A DNA stretch of 64,000 nt from Clostridia bacterium (GTDB lineage Bacteria > Bacillota > Clostridia > Christensenellales > Borkfalkiaceae). Where the stretch lies: NCBI GenBank assembly GCA_017445995.1, contig JAFSRT010000023.1, positions 1 to 64,000 on the forward strand, written 5' to 3'. Below, one piece after another: positions 1 through 9,456 of this stretch (position 1 is its first letter; every line of letters begins with the position of its first letter). Made by a program: the position numbers and the translations under genes. Under the pieces are notes generated by a model. That model did not search any database. It was not told the origin of the DNA and was given only the letters and a program-made list of their open reading frames with translations.

Positions 1-455
1 ACCACATGGTAGTTCGTGACGACATATCCGTCGTCGCTGATGAAAAAGCCCGATCCACTGGCGACGTAGGGTCTGGAGAAGGTGGTGCCGAATAACCCCC
101 GGTATACTACTTCGTATTCGGACCGGATATTGACGACGCTGTTGACGGCCTCATAATATATATCGCTTTTCGATTTCGTCGTTACAGGCGGTTCTGTCGT
201 GGTTTCCGGCGGGGCGGTCGTGATCTCCGACGTCGGCTCCGGCACATAGATCACAGAAGGCTCCTGCGTGACGTAGATAATCTCCTGCGAGCTGTCAGAG
301 GCGGCCTGCTGTATTTTATGCGGCATCAGATTAAAGATAAACAGGGAAGTCGCCGTGCCGGTGATGCCGCTGATGACAGCGCACAGCAAAATCAGCACGA
401 CCGCAAAGATAATCTTTGCGGTCGTTTTTTGCGCCTTATAGTGCGCACTAAACAT
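1..455 (-). CDS. HtrA/DegP-type membrane serine protease, 5' part only
   Basis: Reading minus from an ATG at 455, 151 codons stay open to the window edge. The product has a short basic N-terminus, one membrane segment (about residues 13-38), a Pro/Thr/Glu-rich linker (about 65-92) and the start of a trypsin-like domain with SGSGFFISDDGYVVTNYHVV, the HtrA block carrying the catalytic His. The Asp, Ser and any PDZ domain lie outside the window. Members act as envelope quality-control proteases. No Shine-Dalgarno site is visible: the 26 bases upstream are only A and T. Codons favour GTC, ATC, CTG and CCG, unlike the rest of the window, so this may be a transferred gene or the other side of an assembly join. 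Confidence 0.85.
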   Translation of the reverse strand, partial: MFSAHYKAQKTTAKIIFAVVLILLCAVISGITGTATSLFIFNLMPHKIQQAASDSSQEIIYVTQEPSVIYVPEPTSEITTAPPETTTEPPVTTKSKSDIYYEAVNSVVNIRSEYEVVYRGLFGTTFSRPYVASGSGFFISDDGYVVTNYHV

Positions 456-481
456 TATTATATTATTATAATTATATATAT

Positions 482-1069
482 TTATATATACTTGTGCAAC
501 TCTTCATATAAATTATGGTCTATACCGCGGTTTATCGCCAGATACATAGCGACGGTATCGAACCTTGCGTCGTGATAGTTTGCGTCCGTTAAAAATAGTT
601 TTTCCGTCTTATCGCAAACAGATAAAGACGATATTCCGAAATAGTCGCACAGTTCGTTAAGTTTTGGGTATTTATACCCTACCCCGCTTTTTCTCGGTAT
701 CTTACAAACGGGTGTGCTTTTCTTCATAGAACAAAAACTTTCGTTATAAGTAAAAGTTCTATTAAGGCAGTTAAACTCCGCGCTTAAAAACATATAATCA
801 AAACTGAAATTATGCGCAACGATAACGTCTGCCAACGAAAAATCCTTTTCTATTTCGTCTATAAAATCGGCGAAGGTTTTTCCGTTCGATAAAACTTTGA
901 GTTTTTCCGCCGAAAAGCCGTGAACGATATACGCGCCGTAATCCACCTTCGGCACGGTAAAGAAAAAGTTTTTGCCCTTTTCTTCCCTTCCGTTCTGCAT
1001 AATATATGAAAGTTGACATATCTTTCCGGGGGTTAGAGAAGTCGTTTCCGTATCGAAATACAATACCAT
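482..1069 (-). CDS. DnaQ-like DEDDh 3'-5' exonuclease
   Basis: A 195-residue single-domain protein. The DEDDh catalytic set is visible: D6 and E8 in FDTET, D91 in HNFSFD, and H166/D171 in YHDARFD. Such enzymes remove nucleotides from 3' ends with two metal ions, in proofreading, repair or RNA trimming. There is no polymerase, helicase or BRCT extension, so it is a stand-alone exonuclease whose substrate cannot be read from sequence. It lies downstream of the foldase lipoprotein gene behind a hairpin, with no good ribosome site before the ATG. It stops inside the A/T tract that precedes the protease fragment. Confidence 0.8.
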   Translation of the reverse strand: MVLYFDTETTSLTPGKICQLSYIMQNGREEKGKNFFFTVPKVDYGAYIVHGFSAEKLKVLSNGKTFADFIDEIEKDFSLADVIVAHNFSFDYMFLSAEFNCLNRTFTYNESFCSMKKSTPVCKIPRKSGVGYKYPKLNELCDYFGISSLSVCDKTEKLFLTDANYHDARFDTVAMYLAINRGIDHNLYEELHKYI

Positions 1070-1078
1070 AATATTATT

Positions 1079-1118
1079 AAAGGCAAAACGCCAAGCGACG
1101 TTTTGCCTTTCCTTTTTT
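1079..1118 (-). terminator. Inverted repeat between lipoprotein and exonuclease genes
   Basis: A 12-bp perfect stem (1079-1090 with 1099-1110, AAAGGCAAAACG) lies just after the stop of the lipoprotein gene. On the minus strand it is preceded by an A-run and followed by only a short T/A tail; on the plus strand the T-run is better. Probably a terminator or attenuator. Confidence 0.6.
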
Positions 1119-1125
1119 TCTGTCG

Positions 1126-3027
1126 TTATTTAATAAGGTCTTTATAAACCTTTTTGTTTATATTAACGCATTTACTATCGTTTTTATATCGTTCGATAAC
1201 CGCTTGGTTAGATTCCGATAACGCGTTAGACGTCATAGAACCGGTATTTGCGTCTATAAACTTATAAAGGAAACAATCGCTATCAACGTCTTCGTCGTTC
1301 CACGTTGCCATAAGCGTATCGTAAAGCGCTTTGCCGTCGTCTATTCCAAGAGACGCGAGATAATCGGTTAGCGTCGGGTAATTTTTGCCGTCAACGATTT
1401 CCGAGAAGAACATAACGTGATAACCGTAATCGGTTGCAACTATTATATAACTGTATTCACCCATACTGCCGTCAATAAGTTCTCTGCCCGCGTCGGCAAA
1501 TTCCTGCATATACGTTTCCGAACCGCCGATAGGTGGCTTCGGCGAAATGAGATATCCTTTATAACTGTTAAGAGAACCGCTGTCCGTCGAGAACGCGAAG
1601 ATAAGTTCTTCTATCTTCTTGTCGTAATCTTCTACTTCGTCATTTATCTGAACTTTTCTATAAATACTGCCCGTCGCATAGTCGGTGCAGTGGTCGCCTT
1701 CCTGTTTTGCACCGTATACATATTCTTCCATCATATCGATAAACTCATCGAGATTATACGATTTGGATTTTACTATATACTGTGCGTCTTCGTTATTTTC
1801 TTTATTCGCTTCTTTAATAAGCGTTACGTCGCCCTTAAATTCAAGGCTGTCTTCCGCTAAAGCGTAATCGCCCGTGAACTTCTTCGTTTCATAATCGAAG
1901 TCGTACCCCGAAAGTATCCACGTGTCGCGTAAATCTTTAATCGTTATTCCCTTAAAGATATTTCTTCTCGCTTCAACCTTTTCACCGTCCGTTCCCGTAA
2001 GTTCTTTAACCTGCGTTGACTGAATATCGTCTATCCCCAACAAAAGGTTATAAACGTATCCGTAGCCGTTGTATGGATTGTAAACGACAGGCTTGTCAGC
2101 CGTTTGAGAAGAAAGTGCGGACGAATAATCGCTTTCGCTTACTGAAAAAGACGCTACCTGTTCGTTATACATTGCGAGATATAAGTTTTCTAAATCTTCG
2201 TAAGATACTTTATTTCTCTGTTCGTCTTTAATTATATTCTGATATCTGGTAAGCAAAATGCTTTCTTCTTCACTCTTTAACGAATCTAAATAATAGATAG
2301 AAGATTTAATATCGTTTACGTTTTCGCCCCATAACGCGTTGTCTTCTAACAACTGAACGGTTTTAAGGTATGCTTTACGGTATTTCGCCACGTCCTTTTT
2401 GGTATCTAACCCTAAAACCCCACGAACGATATACTGTAATTTTTCAGTAGGAGTTAAGTCCGCTTTACTTGCGTTCGTCGGCGCGGTTCTTACCGTGTTT
2501 GAAAGCGTTTCAACGTATTGTTCTTCGTCCGTATCAACGACGTAGTTTTCAATAAGTGTATTGATGTTTTTAAGAGTATTGTATTTGGCTTCGTTCACGT
2601 CGGAAAGTTTGATGATTTTATCTCCTTCCTTTTCGTCGACGTTGGTTAAATATCTTTCAACGTCGAAAGCGCCCTTCGTCGTGTCGGTTACTTTATCGTT
2701 AAAAGGTGCAACGCCTTCGTTGAACTTTATAAGCGCGTTCTGAATAAGGATTCGGTTTTCTACAAGACTGTTTACGATAAGTTCGTAAACTTCTTCGTTA
2801 GAATAGCCCTGATAAGAGTAATAGTAGCCGTAATTCATATACGCCATAATAAGGTCTTTTTTATAAACTTTATCCGTCGGTGCGTCTTCGTTGAGTTTCA
2901 CCGTCGCAACTACTTGGTTAGTGTCCCTTTCGTTGTTCTTGGTAAAAGTTTTACAACCGGAAGCAAAGGTAATGCACATAATAAGTACTAAAAGAAACGC
3001 TATTATGCTTACAGGTTTTTTCTTCAT
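1126..3027 (-). CDS. PrsA/SurA-like peptidyl-prolyl isomerase lipoprotein
   Basis: A 633-residue lipoprotein: basic start, hydrophobic core and lipobox FASGC with the modified Cys at about 25. Residues about 50-110 resemble a SurA N-terminal helical domain. The C-terminal part (STDSGSL..., GYHVMFFSE) has the shape of a degenerate parvulin domain. It probably folds secreted proteins outside the membrane. Its place beside mfd matches the frequent prsA-mfd neighbourhood in Bacillota. The ATG at 3027 is chosen because TTGGAGA sits about 9 bases upstream; an in-frame TTG at 3042 is part of that ribosome site. Family assignment rests on architecture and context more than on strong motifs. Confidence 0.65.
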   Translation of the reverse strand: MKKKPVSIIAFLLVLIMCITFASGCKTFTKNNERDTNQVVATVKLNEDAPTDKVYKKDLIMAYMNYGYYYSYQGYSNEEVYELIVNSLVENRILIQNALIKFNEGVAPFNDKVTDTTKGAFDVERYLTNVDEKEGDKIIKLSDVNEAKYNTLKNINTLIENYVVDTDEEQYVETLSNTVRTAPTNASKADLTPTEKLQYIVRGVLGLDTKKDVAKYRKAYLKTVQLLEDNALWGENVNDIKSSIYYLDSLKSEEESILLTRYQNIIKDEQRNKVSYEDLENLYLAMYNEQVASFSVSESDYSSALSSQTADKPVVYNPYNGYGYVYNLLLGIDDIQSTQVKELTGTDGEKVEARRNIFKGITIKDLRDTWILSGYDFDYETKKFTGDYALAEDSLEFKGDVTLIKEANKENNEDAQYIVKSKSYNLDEFIDMMEEYVYGAKQEGDHCTDYATGSIYRKVQINDEVEDYDKKIEELIFAFSTDSGSLNSYKGYLISPKPPIGGSETYMQEFADAGRELIDGSMGEYSYIIVATDYGYHVMFFSEIVDGKNYPTLTDYLASLGIDDGKALYDTLMATWNDEDVDSDCFLYKFIDANTGSMTSNALSESNQAVIERYKNDSKCVNINKKVYKDLIK

Positions 3028-3082
3028 ATATTTTATCTCCAAATATTGTTTATAATGCGATAGTATACTACTATACTTATTA

Positions 3083-3111
3083 AGTATATACTATATAACT
3101 AAAAATTGCAA
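3083..3111 (-). promoter_or_regulatory. Sigma-A promoter of the foldase lipoprotein gene
   Basis: The -35 TTGCAA (3106-3111) and -10 TATACT (3083-3088) are 17 bp apart, about 55 bp upstream of the start. The region is rich in short palindromes of the AGTATATACT type. Confidence 0.6.
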
Positions 3112-3173
3112 TCGTTTTTTTATTTTTTATTCAGAAATTAAGGCGAAATTATGCCTTTTTTAACTTTTAAGTT

Positions 3174-6100
3174 TTATTTTCCTATCGCCTGTTCCAAAAA
3201 ATCTCTGACTTTAAACATCAGTATTTCGTTTCCGTCGTTATTTGATACGAACTCGAACTTCGGAACACCCGATACCGAAAGTCTTACTTTATCTTTATTT
3301 TTCATAAGCGCGTCGAGTAGCGATTTATTTTTAAGCCGTTCAATGGACGAAAAAATCATTTCCGCCTTTTTATCTTTAATAGTGATTTTTTCTACCCCGA
3401 ACTTTTCCGCGTTGACCTTTATTTCGGCAAGAACTATTAAGTTAAACACTTCTTTCGGTATCTCGCCGAAGGTATCGGTAAGCGATTTTATTACTTCTTC
3501 CCGTTCTTTAACCGACGATATTTCGGCAATCTCTTTATAAACGCTCATCCTTGCCGAATTACTCGGAATATAAGTCTCGGGAATAAACGAACTTACCGCC
3601 ACGTTGAATTCGAGTCCGGTCTTTTCTTCGCCTTCTATTTCTTCTTTTAACAGTTTAGAGTAAAGTTCGTAACCTATTCTGTCCATATGCCCGTGCTGTT
3701 CCGCGCCGAGAATATTCCCCGCCCCGCGTATTTGCAAGTCGCGCATTGCGATTTTTATTCCGCTACCCATTTCGGTAAACTCTATTATAGCGTTAAGCCT
3801 GTCGTACGCCGTCGAATTTAACACCGCGTTGCGTTTGTAGGTAAAATAGGCGTATGCAAGCCTGTCGCTTCTTCCCACTCTGCCCTTTAACTGATATAAT
3901 GTCGATAGCCCTAATCTGTCCGCGTCGATTACTATTATCGTGTTGGCGTTAGGCAGGTCTATGCCGTTTTCTATTATCGTCGTCGAAATAAGTACCTGCG
4001 TTTCGCCCCTGAAAAACTCCATAACGTTGCGTTCTAACTGCCGTTCTTCCATCTGTCCGTGCGCGACCGTTATTTTAACGCCGTCCACTATGTTTTTAAC
4101 TTTCTCGGCGAAAGTATAAATACTGTCGACCCTGTTATACATAACGAACACCTGTCCGCCACGGTTGATTTCTCTACTTATCGCGTCGCGGATAAGAGTG
4201 TCCGTTTCTTCCGTAACGTAAGTCTGAACGGGCAGTCTTTTTTTCGGCGGGGTATTGATAGTACTTATTTCACGGATACCCGATAGCGACATATTAAGCG
4301 TTCGCGGTATCGGGGTCGCCGATAAAGTAAGAGTATCTACGTCCTTTTTTAAGAGTTTTATTTTCTCTTTATGTTCAACGCCGAACCGCTGTTCTTCGTC
4401 GAGAACCAAAAGCCCCAAGTCCTTAAAAGTTATATCTTTCCCGAGTAGCCTGTGCGTTGCGATAACGAAATCTATCGTTCCGTCCGCTAATCCCTTTACT
4501 ATTTCTTTCTGTTCGCGTTGCGTTCTGAACCTATTTAAGCATGCGATTTTAACGCCGAAATCACGAAACCGATCTTTCGCCATGTTAAAATGCTGTTCGG
4601 TTAAAATAGTAGTCGGGGCAAGCAATGCCGACTGTTTGCCGTTAAGGATTGCTAAAAATACGGCACGGAAAGCGACTTCGGTTTTTCCGAACCCCACGTC
4701 CCCGCAGATAAGCCTGTCCATAACTTTGCCGTTTACCATATCGGCAAGCGTTTCGTCGGTGGCGATTTTCTGGTCCGCCGTGTCGTCGTACGGGAAAGCC
4801 TTTTTAAAAACCGACATCAGTTCGTCGTCCATATTGAACTTATACCCAACGAGTGCTTCCCGTTCGCGGTACAGTTGCTTTAACGAAAAAGACATCTTTT
4901 TAATGCTTTCTTTAACGGTTTTCTTTATTCTGTCGAAATCTTTTCCGCCGATTTTATTGAGTTGCGGTTTTTTATTCGCGCCGATATATCTCGTCAGCGA
5001 ATCCATTTGTTCGACGGGAACGTAAAGTATATCGCCCCCGTAATATTCAACGGCTATATAATCTTTCGTGCCTTCGGTGTTGGTTATCTTTTTATTGCCG
5101 AGAACCCTGCCTACGCCGTGAACTTCGTGAACGGCGTAATCGCCCGTTTCGGGCGCGGTGAAAAATATTTGTTTTTTGAACTTTATTTTCTTTTCAGACG
5201 GCGGTTTGGAAAAAAGGTTTCCGCTTCCTATTAAAAAAATCTTTTCTTCCGTTAAAACGAACCCGCCGACTACGTTATCGGATAGCACCGCTACGTTTTT
5301 CCCGTCTACTACTATTCCGTTTTTAGTTAAGTCGGTTATAAAAATCTGCGACTTTTTGTCGCTACCCGTACAAGCGATAACTTTATAGCCCGCGGTTTGC
5401 CGTCTTTTAATATCGGCAAACACTTCCTTATAATCAAGCCGATAATCGGCAACCCCGCTTATTTGCGGATTGAATATTTTTAACGGATTAAAAATTATCG
5501 GTGCGGACGTAATGGTCGATAAGGCGACTATCTTATATTTATTAAGCCTGTTATAAAGCCCGTCTCTATCTATCTCGTTAAACTTGGTAAAGGAAAAGAT
5601 TTCGCCTTCCTTTATAAGCATTTCGTAGCGTTCCGTAAACTCTTTTTCGACGGCTTCCGTAACTTCGTTTATTCTTTTGCCTTCGTCTATTATAACGGTG
5701 GTATCGGGTGGCAAAAGTTGGTCGAAAAAGCAGGCGTCGGACGAAAAGTGCGAAGCAAACGCCAAAACCGAATAATCGCCGTTATCGATAGCGAGAGTAA
5801 TATCGCCTTCCCTTTCGGCACGGCGTTCCCTTCGTTTCGCGTCCGTTTCCGCCGTTTCGCGCCGTATCGCGTTGCGCAGGGCGTTAAGTTCTTCGTCGGT
5901 ATAAGTTATTTCGACGGCGCTTACAATCTTTACGCTATTTATAAACCCGCCGGATTTATGCGTTTCCGTTTCAAACGCCTTTATGCTTTCCACCGTGTCC
6001 CCGAAAAAGTCGATATGGTACGGGTCTTCGGCGTTTATCGGGAATATTTCAACTATATCGCCACGAACGACGAAAGTGCCTTTCGCTTCGACCGTTTCTA

Positions 6101-6557
6101 CACGTTTATAACCGAAACCTATCAACGTTTTTATAAGCGATACCCGTTCGTATTCGCAATTTTTCTTTATTTCAAGCGTTTTGATATTCTTTGAAAACCG
6201 TTGCATTAAAGACTGCGCCGTGGCAATAACTATATCCGCCGACGCTATCTTTTCCGTTTCGGTAATACGGGTATACAGCATTTCCTTTGAAAAGGCTTTG
6301 TTTACAAGCAGTAATTCGTCAAGCGCGGGCAAAAACGCGATTTTTTTATTACAGAAAGATTTAATAGCGCGCCTATACGAGTGAACCGTCAGTTCGTCCT
6401 TACATACTACTAAAACCTTGCCGGAAATAAGAGACGAATAAAACCATTTGAAACTTTCGGGCACGCCGAAAATCGCCGAAGGTATACCTTGGCGAACTGC
6501 GTTTACGGATTGAACTATCGCACCGTCGTTATTCAGTTTAATATATTCATCAAGCAT
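3174..6557 (-). CDS. mfd: Transcription-repair coupling factor Mfd
   Basis: An 1127-residue protein of normal family length. In order: a UvrB-like N-terminal region (about 1-350), a CarD-like RNA-polymerase-interaction domain (YAVHEVHGVGRVLG, near 480), a superfamily 2 translocase with Walker A GDVGFGKTE (about 620) and box II DEEQ (about 720), and a TRCF C-terminal domain. Mfd pushes stalled RNA polymerase off DNA lesions and recruits UvrA. The gene starts 9 bases after the pth stop with no clear ribosome site, so it is probably translated by coupling. Confidence 0.97.
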   Translation of the reverse strand: MLDEYIKLNNDGAIVQSVNAVRQGIPSAIFGVPESFKWFYSSLISGKVLVVCKDELTVHSYRRAIKSFCNKKIAFLPALDELLLVNKAFSKEMLYTRITETEKIASADIVIATAQSLMQRFSKNIKTLEIKKNCEYERVSLIKTLIGFGYKRVETVEAKGTFVVRGDIVEIFPINAEDPYHIDFFGDTVESIKAFETETHKSGGFINSVKIVSAVEITYTDEELNALRNAIRRETAETDAKRRERRAEREGDITLAIDNGDYSVLAFASHFSSDACFFDQLLPPDTTVIIDEGKRINEVTEAVEKEFTERYEMLIKEGEIFSFTKFNEIDRDGLYNRLNKYKIVALSTITSAPIIFNPLKIFNPQISGVADYRLDYKEVFADIKRRQTAGYKVIACTGSDKKSQIFITDLTKNGIVVDGKNVAVLSDNVVGGFVLTEEKIFLIGSGNLFSKPPSEKKIKFKKQIFFTAPETGDYAVHEVHGVGRVLGNKKITNTEGTKDYIAVEYYGGDILYVPVEQMDSLTRYIGANKKPQLNKIGGKDFDRIKKTVKESIKKMSFSLKQLYREREALVGYKFNMDDELMSVFKKAFPYDDTADQKIATDETLADMVNGKVMDRLICGDVGFGKTEVAFRAVFLAILNGKQSALLAPTTILTEQHFNMAKDRFRDFGVKIACLNRFRTQREQKEIVKGLADGTIDFVIATHRLLGKDITFKDLGLLVLDEEQRFGVEHKEKIKLLKKDVDTLTLSATPIPRTLNMSLSGIREISTINTPPKKRLPVQTYVTEETDTLIRDAISREINRGGQVFVMYNRVDSIYTFAEKVKNIVDGVKITVAHGQMEERQLERNVMEFFRGETQVLISTTIIENGIDLPNANTIIVIDADRLGLSTLYQLKGRVGRSDRLAYAYFTYKRNAVLNSTAYDRLNAIIEFTEMGSGIKIAMRDLQIRGAGNILGAEQHGHMDRIGYELYSKLLKEEIEGEEKTGLEFNVAVSSFIPETYIPSNSARMSVYKEIAEISSVKEREEVIKSLTDTFGEIPKEVFNLIVLAEIKVNAEKFGVEKITIKDKKAEMIFSSIERLKNKSLLDALMKNKDKVRLSVSGVPKFEFVSNNDGNEILMFKVRDFLEQAIGK

Positions 6558-6566
6558 AGTGTTTAA

Positions 6567-7142
6567 TCAGCAAACTTTTCCGTTATACTTTTGCATAAGT
6601 TTTTCTATATTTTCGCCCTTTGCAAAATCAACACCTATCTTCCCTGCCCTATCTATTACTTTATCGAAAATCTCTTTATCTTCCCCGCGGATACCCGAAA
6701 GTACCAAGTCTATAAGGGGAATATTGACCCTTTTTAAGTTCTTAAAACCTATTTTAACCCTATTAAAGTTTTCCGTGCCTAAATTAGCGACGATATTTTT
6801 AAGCCCGTTATGAGTTCCACCGCTACCCGTCGCCCTTATTCTTATTTCACCTTCCGCTATGTCGAAATCGTCGCAAAACACCAAAAGGTCGGTTGTGTCT
6901 GTTTTATAAAACGCAACGAGTTCGCGGATACTTTCACCGCTTAAATTCATATAGGTCTGGGGCTTAACGAGAACGATTTTTTCGCCGTTTATTTTCGTTT
7001 CGGCAATTTTCGCTCTGCATTTTTCTTTATTGAAGGAAAGATTTAACTCTTCCGCCACCTTATCGACCGCCATAAACCCTAAATTATGGAAGGTGTTTTT
7101 GTATTTATCGTCGGGGTTTCCAAGCCCCACTATTATCTTCAT
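6567..7142 (-). CDS. pth: Peptidyl-tRNA hydrolase
   Basis: A 191-residue cytosolic enzyme that splits peptidyl-tRNA released from stalled ribosomes. Visible: VGLGNP with N9, NTFHNLGF with catalytic H19, KPQTYMNLSG, CDDFDI with the acidic partner, and GSGGTHNGLKNI. It sits between prs and mfd, the classical Bacillota order. AAGG lies 7 bases before the ATG. A hairpin separates it from prs. Confidence 0.97.
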   Translation of the reverse strand: MKIIVGLGNPDDKYKNTFHNLGFMAVDKVAEELNLSFNKEKCRAKIAETKINGEKIVLVKPQTYMNLSGESIRELVAFYKTDTTDLLVFCDDFDIAEGEIRIRATGSGGTHNGLKNIVANLGTENFNRVKIGFKNLKRVNIPLIDLVLSGIRGEDKEIFDKVIDRAGKIGVDFAKGENIEKLMQKYNGKVC

Positions 7143-7159
7143 AATATACCTTTAATATA

Positions 7160-7186
7160 AAAGCCGTTTAATAACTAAACGGCTTT
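7160..7186 (-). terminator. Hairpin between prs and pth
   Basis: An 11-bp perfect stem (7160-7170 with 7176-7186) follows the prs stop and is followed on the minus strand by TTTTATATT. It is a modest terminator that may reduce rather than stop read-through into pth-mfd. Confidence 0.6.
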
Positions 7187-7201
7187 CGTGATATTTTTTA
7201 A

Positions 7202-8155
7202 TTAGTCTTCGTAAATTGCCGAAAGTGAAGAATCGGCAAATACCGTGGTTATCGCTTTTGCAAAAAGTTTTGCAACCGAAATAACTTTGATTTTCGGATT
7301 GTTCCTTACGCTCTCCGGCATATTTATTGTGTCTAATATCGCTATCTGTTTAATAGGCGAAGCGTTTATTCTTTCCATAGCGGGACCCGATAAAACGCCG
7401 TGCGTACAGCACGCGTAAACTTCGAGTGCGCCGTTGTCCATAAGCGCCTGCGCGCCCTGACAGATAGTTCCGGCCGTGTCAATCATATCGTCCACCATAA
7501 GACAATGCTTACCTTTTACGTCGCCGATTATGTTCATAACTTCCATAACGTTGGCTTTCGGACGGCGCTTGTCCACGATTGCTATCGGTGCGTTTACTCT
7601 CGACGCGAAGTTCCTTGCCCTTGCAACGGAACCTACGTCCGGCGAAACGACTACCCACTCTTCGTCCATCATACTCTTATACGTTTTCGCAAGAAGCGGT
7701 GCACCGTACAAATGGTCCACAGGTATTTCGAAAAAGCCTTGGATTTGCGCGGCGTGTAAGTCCATCGTTAAAACCCTGTTCGCCCCGGCAGTCGTCAGAA
7801 TATCTGCGACTAACTTTGCGGTGATAGGGTCTCTCGGGCGAGCCTTTCTGTCCTGCCGTGCATAGCCGAAGTAAGGCAAAACCGCGGTTATTCTTCCGGC
7901 GGAAGCGCGCTTACAAGCGTCTATTAAAATTAGTAATTCCATAAGGTTGTCGTTTACGGGTTCAGACGTTGACTGTATAATAAAAACGTCCTTCCCCCTG
8001 ACGGTTCTCGGAAGCGTTATGCTTATTTCCCCGTCGGAAAACTTGCCGACTTCCGCGTCCGATAACGGTAATCCTAACTCGCCTGCAATCGCTTCGGCAA
8101 GCGGTTTGTTGGAATTTCCAGCCAAAATCTCAATCGAGTTGCCGTGTGTAATCAT
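7202..8155 (-). CDS. prs: Ribose-phosphate pyrophosphokinase (PRPP synthetase)
   Basis: A 317-residue class I enzyme making PRPP from ribose 5-phosphate and ATP for nucleotide, His and Trp synthesis. Motifs: FSDGEI, the ATP flexible loop [14 protein letters not shown], the metal/ATP site [12 protein letters not shown], and the PRPP loop [10 protein letters not shown] near residue 217. Full family length. AGGAG precedes the ATG and a strong promoter lies at the end of tadA, so it can be transcribed independently of the genes upstream. Confidence 0.97.
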   Translation of the reverse strand: MITHGNSIEILAGNSNKPLAEAIAGELGLPLSDAEVGKFSDGEISITLPRTVRGKDVFIIQSTSEPVNDNLMELLILIDACKRASAGRITAVLPYFGYARQDRKARPRDPITAKLVADILTTAGANRVLTMDLHAAQIQGFFEIPVDHLYGAPLLAKTYKSMMDEEWVVVSPDVGSVARARNFASRVNAPIAIVDKRRPKANVMEVMNIIGDVKGKHCLMVDDMIDTAGTICQGAQALMDNGALEVYACCTHGVLSGPAMERINASPIKQIAILDTINMPESVRNNPKIKVISVAKLFAKAITTVFADSSLSAIYED

Positions 8156-8201
8156 ATTTTTTTCTCCTAATGTAACTTTATGTACATATAGTACTATTCT
8201 T

Positions 8202-8230
8202 ATTGTATTACTTAAACCTTATTAAGTCAA
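8202..8230 (-). promoter_or_regulatory. Sigma-A promoter of prs
   Basis: The -35 TTGACT (8225-8230) and -10 TACAAT (8202-8207) have a 17-bp spacer. The -35 overlaps the last codons of tadA. Confidence 0.75.
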
Positions 8231-8682
8231 GGCTTTTGTACTCTCTTACTCTTAAAATAATTTTTTAATAGTGCCGAACACTCTTCTTCCGATATCCCGC
8301 CCAGATATTCCGTGCTGTGGTTAAGCCCGTTTTCGCTTAACACGGGGTATAAACTCGCGGCGCAACCGCTTTTTTTCTCGTACGCGCCGAAATACACCCT
8401 TTTAATTCTCGCGTTTGCGATAGCCCCCGCACACATAGCGCACGGTTCAAGCGTAATATACATTTCGGCGTCGGAAAGTCGCCAACTGCCCGTCTTTTTG
8501 CACGCTTTTTCTATCGCGCAAATCTCGGCGTGTTTTGTCGCTATCTGCGTTTTATCGGTAATATTATGCGCTTTTGAAATCACCTTGCCGTCTATAACGA
8601 TTACCGCGCCTATCGGCACTTCGTCTTCTTGGAAGCCTTTCAGGGCTTCTTTTATTGCAAGGTTCATAAACTTAATTTCCAT
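8227..8682 (-). CDS. tadA: tRNA-specific adenosine deaminase TadA
   Basis: A 151-residue zinc deaminase that converts the wobble adenosine of tRNA-Arg to inosine. H51-A-E53 carries the first zinc ligand and the proton shuttle, and PCAMC (C81, C84) the others. DEVPIGAVIV and GCAASLY fit TadA better than guanine deaminase. The start overlaps the end of the M14 peptidase gene; an alternative ATG at 8667 overlaps that stop as ATGA and cannot be excluded. Confidence 0.92.
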   Translation of the reverse strand: MEIKFMNLAIKEALKGFQEDEVPIGAVIVIDGKVISKAHNITDKTQIATKHAEICAIEKACKKTGSWRLSDAEMYITLEPCAMCAGAIANARIKRVYFGAYEKKSGCAASLYPVLSENGLNHSTEYLGGISEEECSALLKNYFKSKRVQKP

Positions 8683-9440
8683 AATTCTTCTGTAAAAACT
8701 TTTATAACACCTTTATTCTTTTTATAAATATCGCCTAAACTCTCTTGTCCTATCGGGTGAGATAATCCGTCGTTCCCGACTTCTATCGTAAGAGAAGGTA
8801 TCTTTAATTTTTCTATGCACCAGTCCTTGTATCCGCCGACAGAACCTACCGTGCTTTTAATTTTATACCCCGTTTCTTTTGCAATCGCTTCGGCGATTTT
8901 TAAGTCCCGTTTTCTATCTCGTTCGGTCTGGAAAAACTCGTAATAAATCTCTTCGCCCTTCGCGTGATAACTTATCGTTCCGTGCGGTTTGATTTTATAC
9001 GTAAAATCCCTTATGGCGACGGTTTCCCTTTCCGAAAAGGGGTATTGCCCTATATAATTTTCGTCGTCAGGTGTGGTCTTATTAAACGCGCCCGTTCCCC
9101 ACTTCGCGTCGAAATTAACGTTAAGGTCCACCTTTCTGCCGTTTGCTTTATATAACGGGTTTTTATGAAGGGCTATCTGAACGCCGTCGGGGTTAAGACA
9201 GGGAATAAAATACACCGTTCCCCTGCTTTTTTCTTTTAAAAAATCTTTTATATGCTTTAAGGCAAGATAAGCGGTTATATATTCCCTTGCGTGGATAGAA
9301 TACTGAACGATTATTCTCGGCGCGTCCGTCTTTTTTACGCAAAAGTAATATATGTTCCTATGAGAATACGTGCAACCGATAATCCCTTTTTCGTATTTAT
9401 AATTTTTATAAAATCTATCTATTTTCGATAAGATATCCAT
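8664..9440 (-). CDS. M14-family zinc carboxypeptidase
   Basis: A 258-residue protein with the M14 zinc site HAREY (H50, E53) and H159 in SYHAKG, the substrate-binding NPDG, and the general base E220 in LTIEVGND. There is no signal peptide, so it would be cytoplasmic. Small stand-alone M14 enzymes of Bacillota often cut gamma-D-Glu-mDAP peptides of peptidoglycan; that substrate is inferred from the family. It is translationally overlapped with tadA downstream and lies 16 bases after rlmH. Confidence 0.85.
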   Translation of the reverse strand: MDILSKIDRFYKNYKYEKGIIGCTYSHRNIYYFCVKKTDAPRIIVQYSIHAREYITAYLALKHIKDFLKEKSRGTVYFIPCLNPDGVQIALHKNPLYKANGRKVDLNVNFDAKWGTGAFNKTTPDDENYIGQYPFSERETVAIRDFTYKIKPHGTISYHAKGEEIYYEFFQTERDRKRDLKIAEAIAKETGYKIKSTVGSVGGYKDWCIEKLKIPSLTIEVGNDGLSHPIGQESLGDIYKKNKGVIKVFTEELWKLSL

Positions 9441-9456
9441 ATAGATAGATTATGTT

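Noticed and set aside
3140-3160. Terminator after mfd
   Set aside because: A 5-bp AAGGC/GCCTT hairpin exists but the minus-strand tail is not T-rich; too weak to call.
4255-5025. A 256-codon plus-strand frame opposite mfd
   Set aside because: It lies entirely on the other strand of the conserved helicase domain of mfd, has Ser/Ile/Leu-rich shadow composition and no ribosome site.
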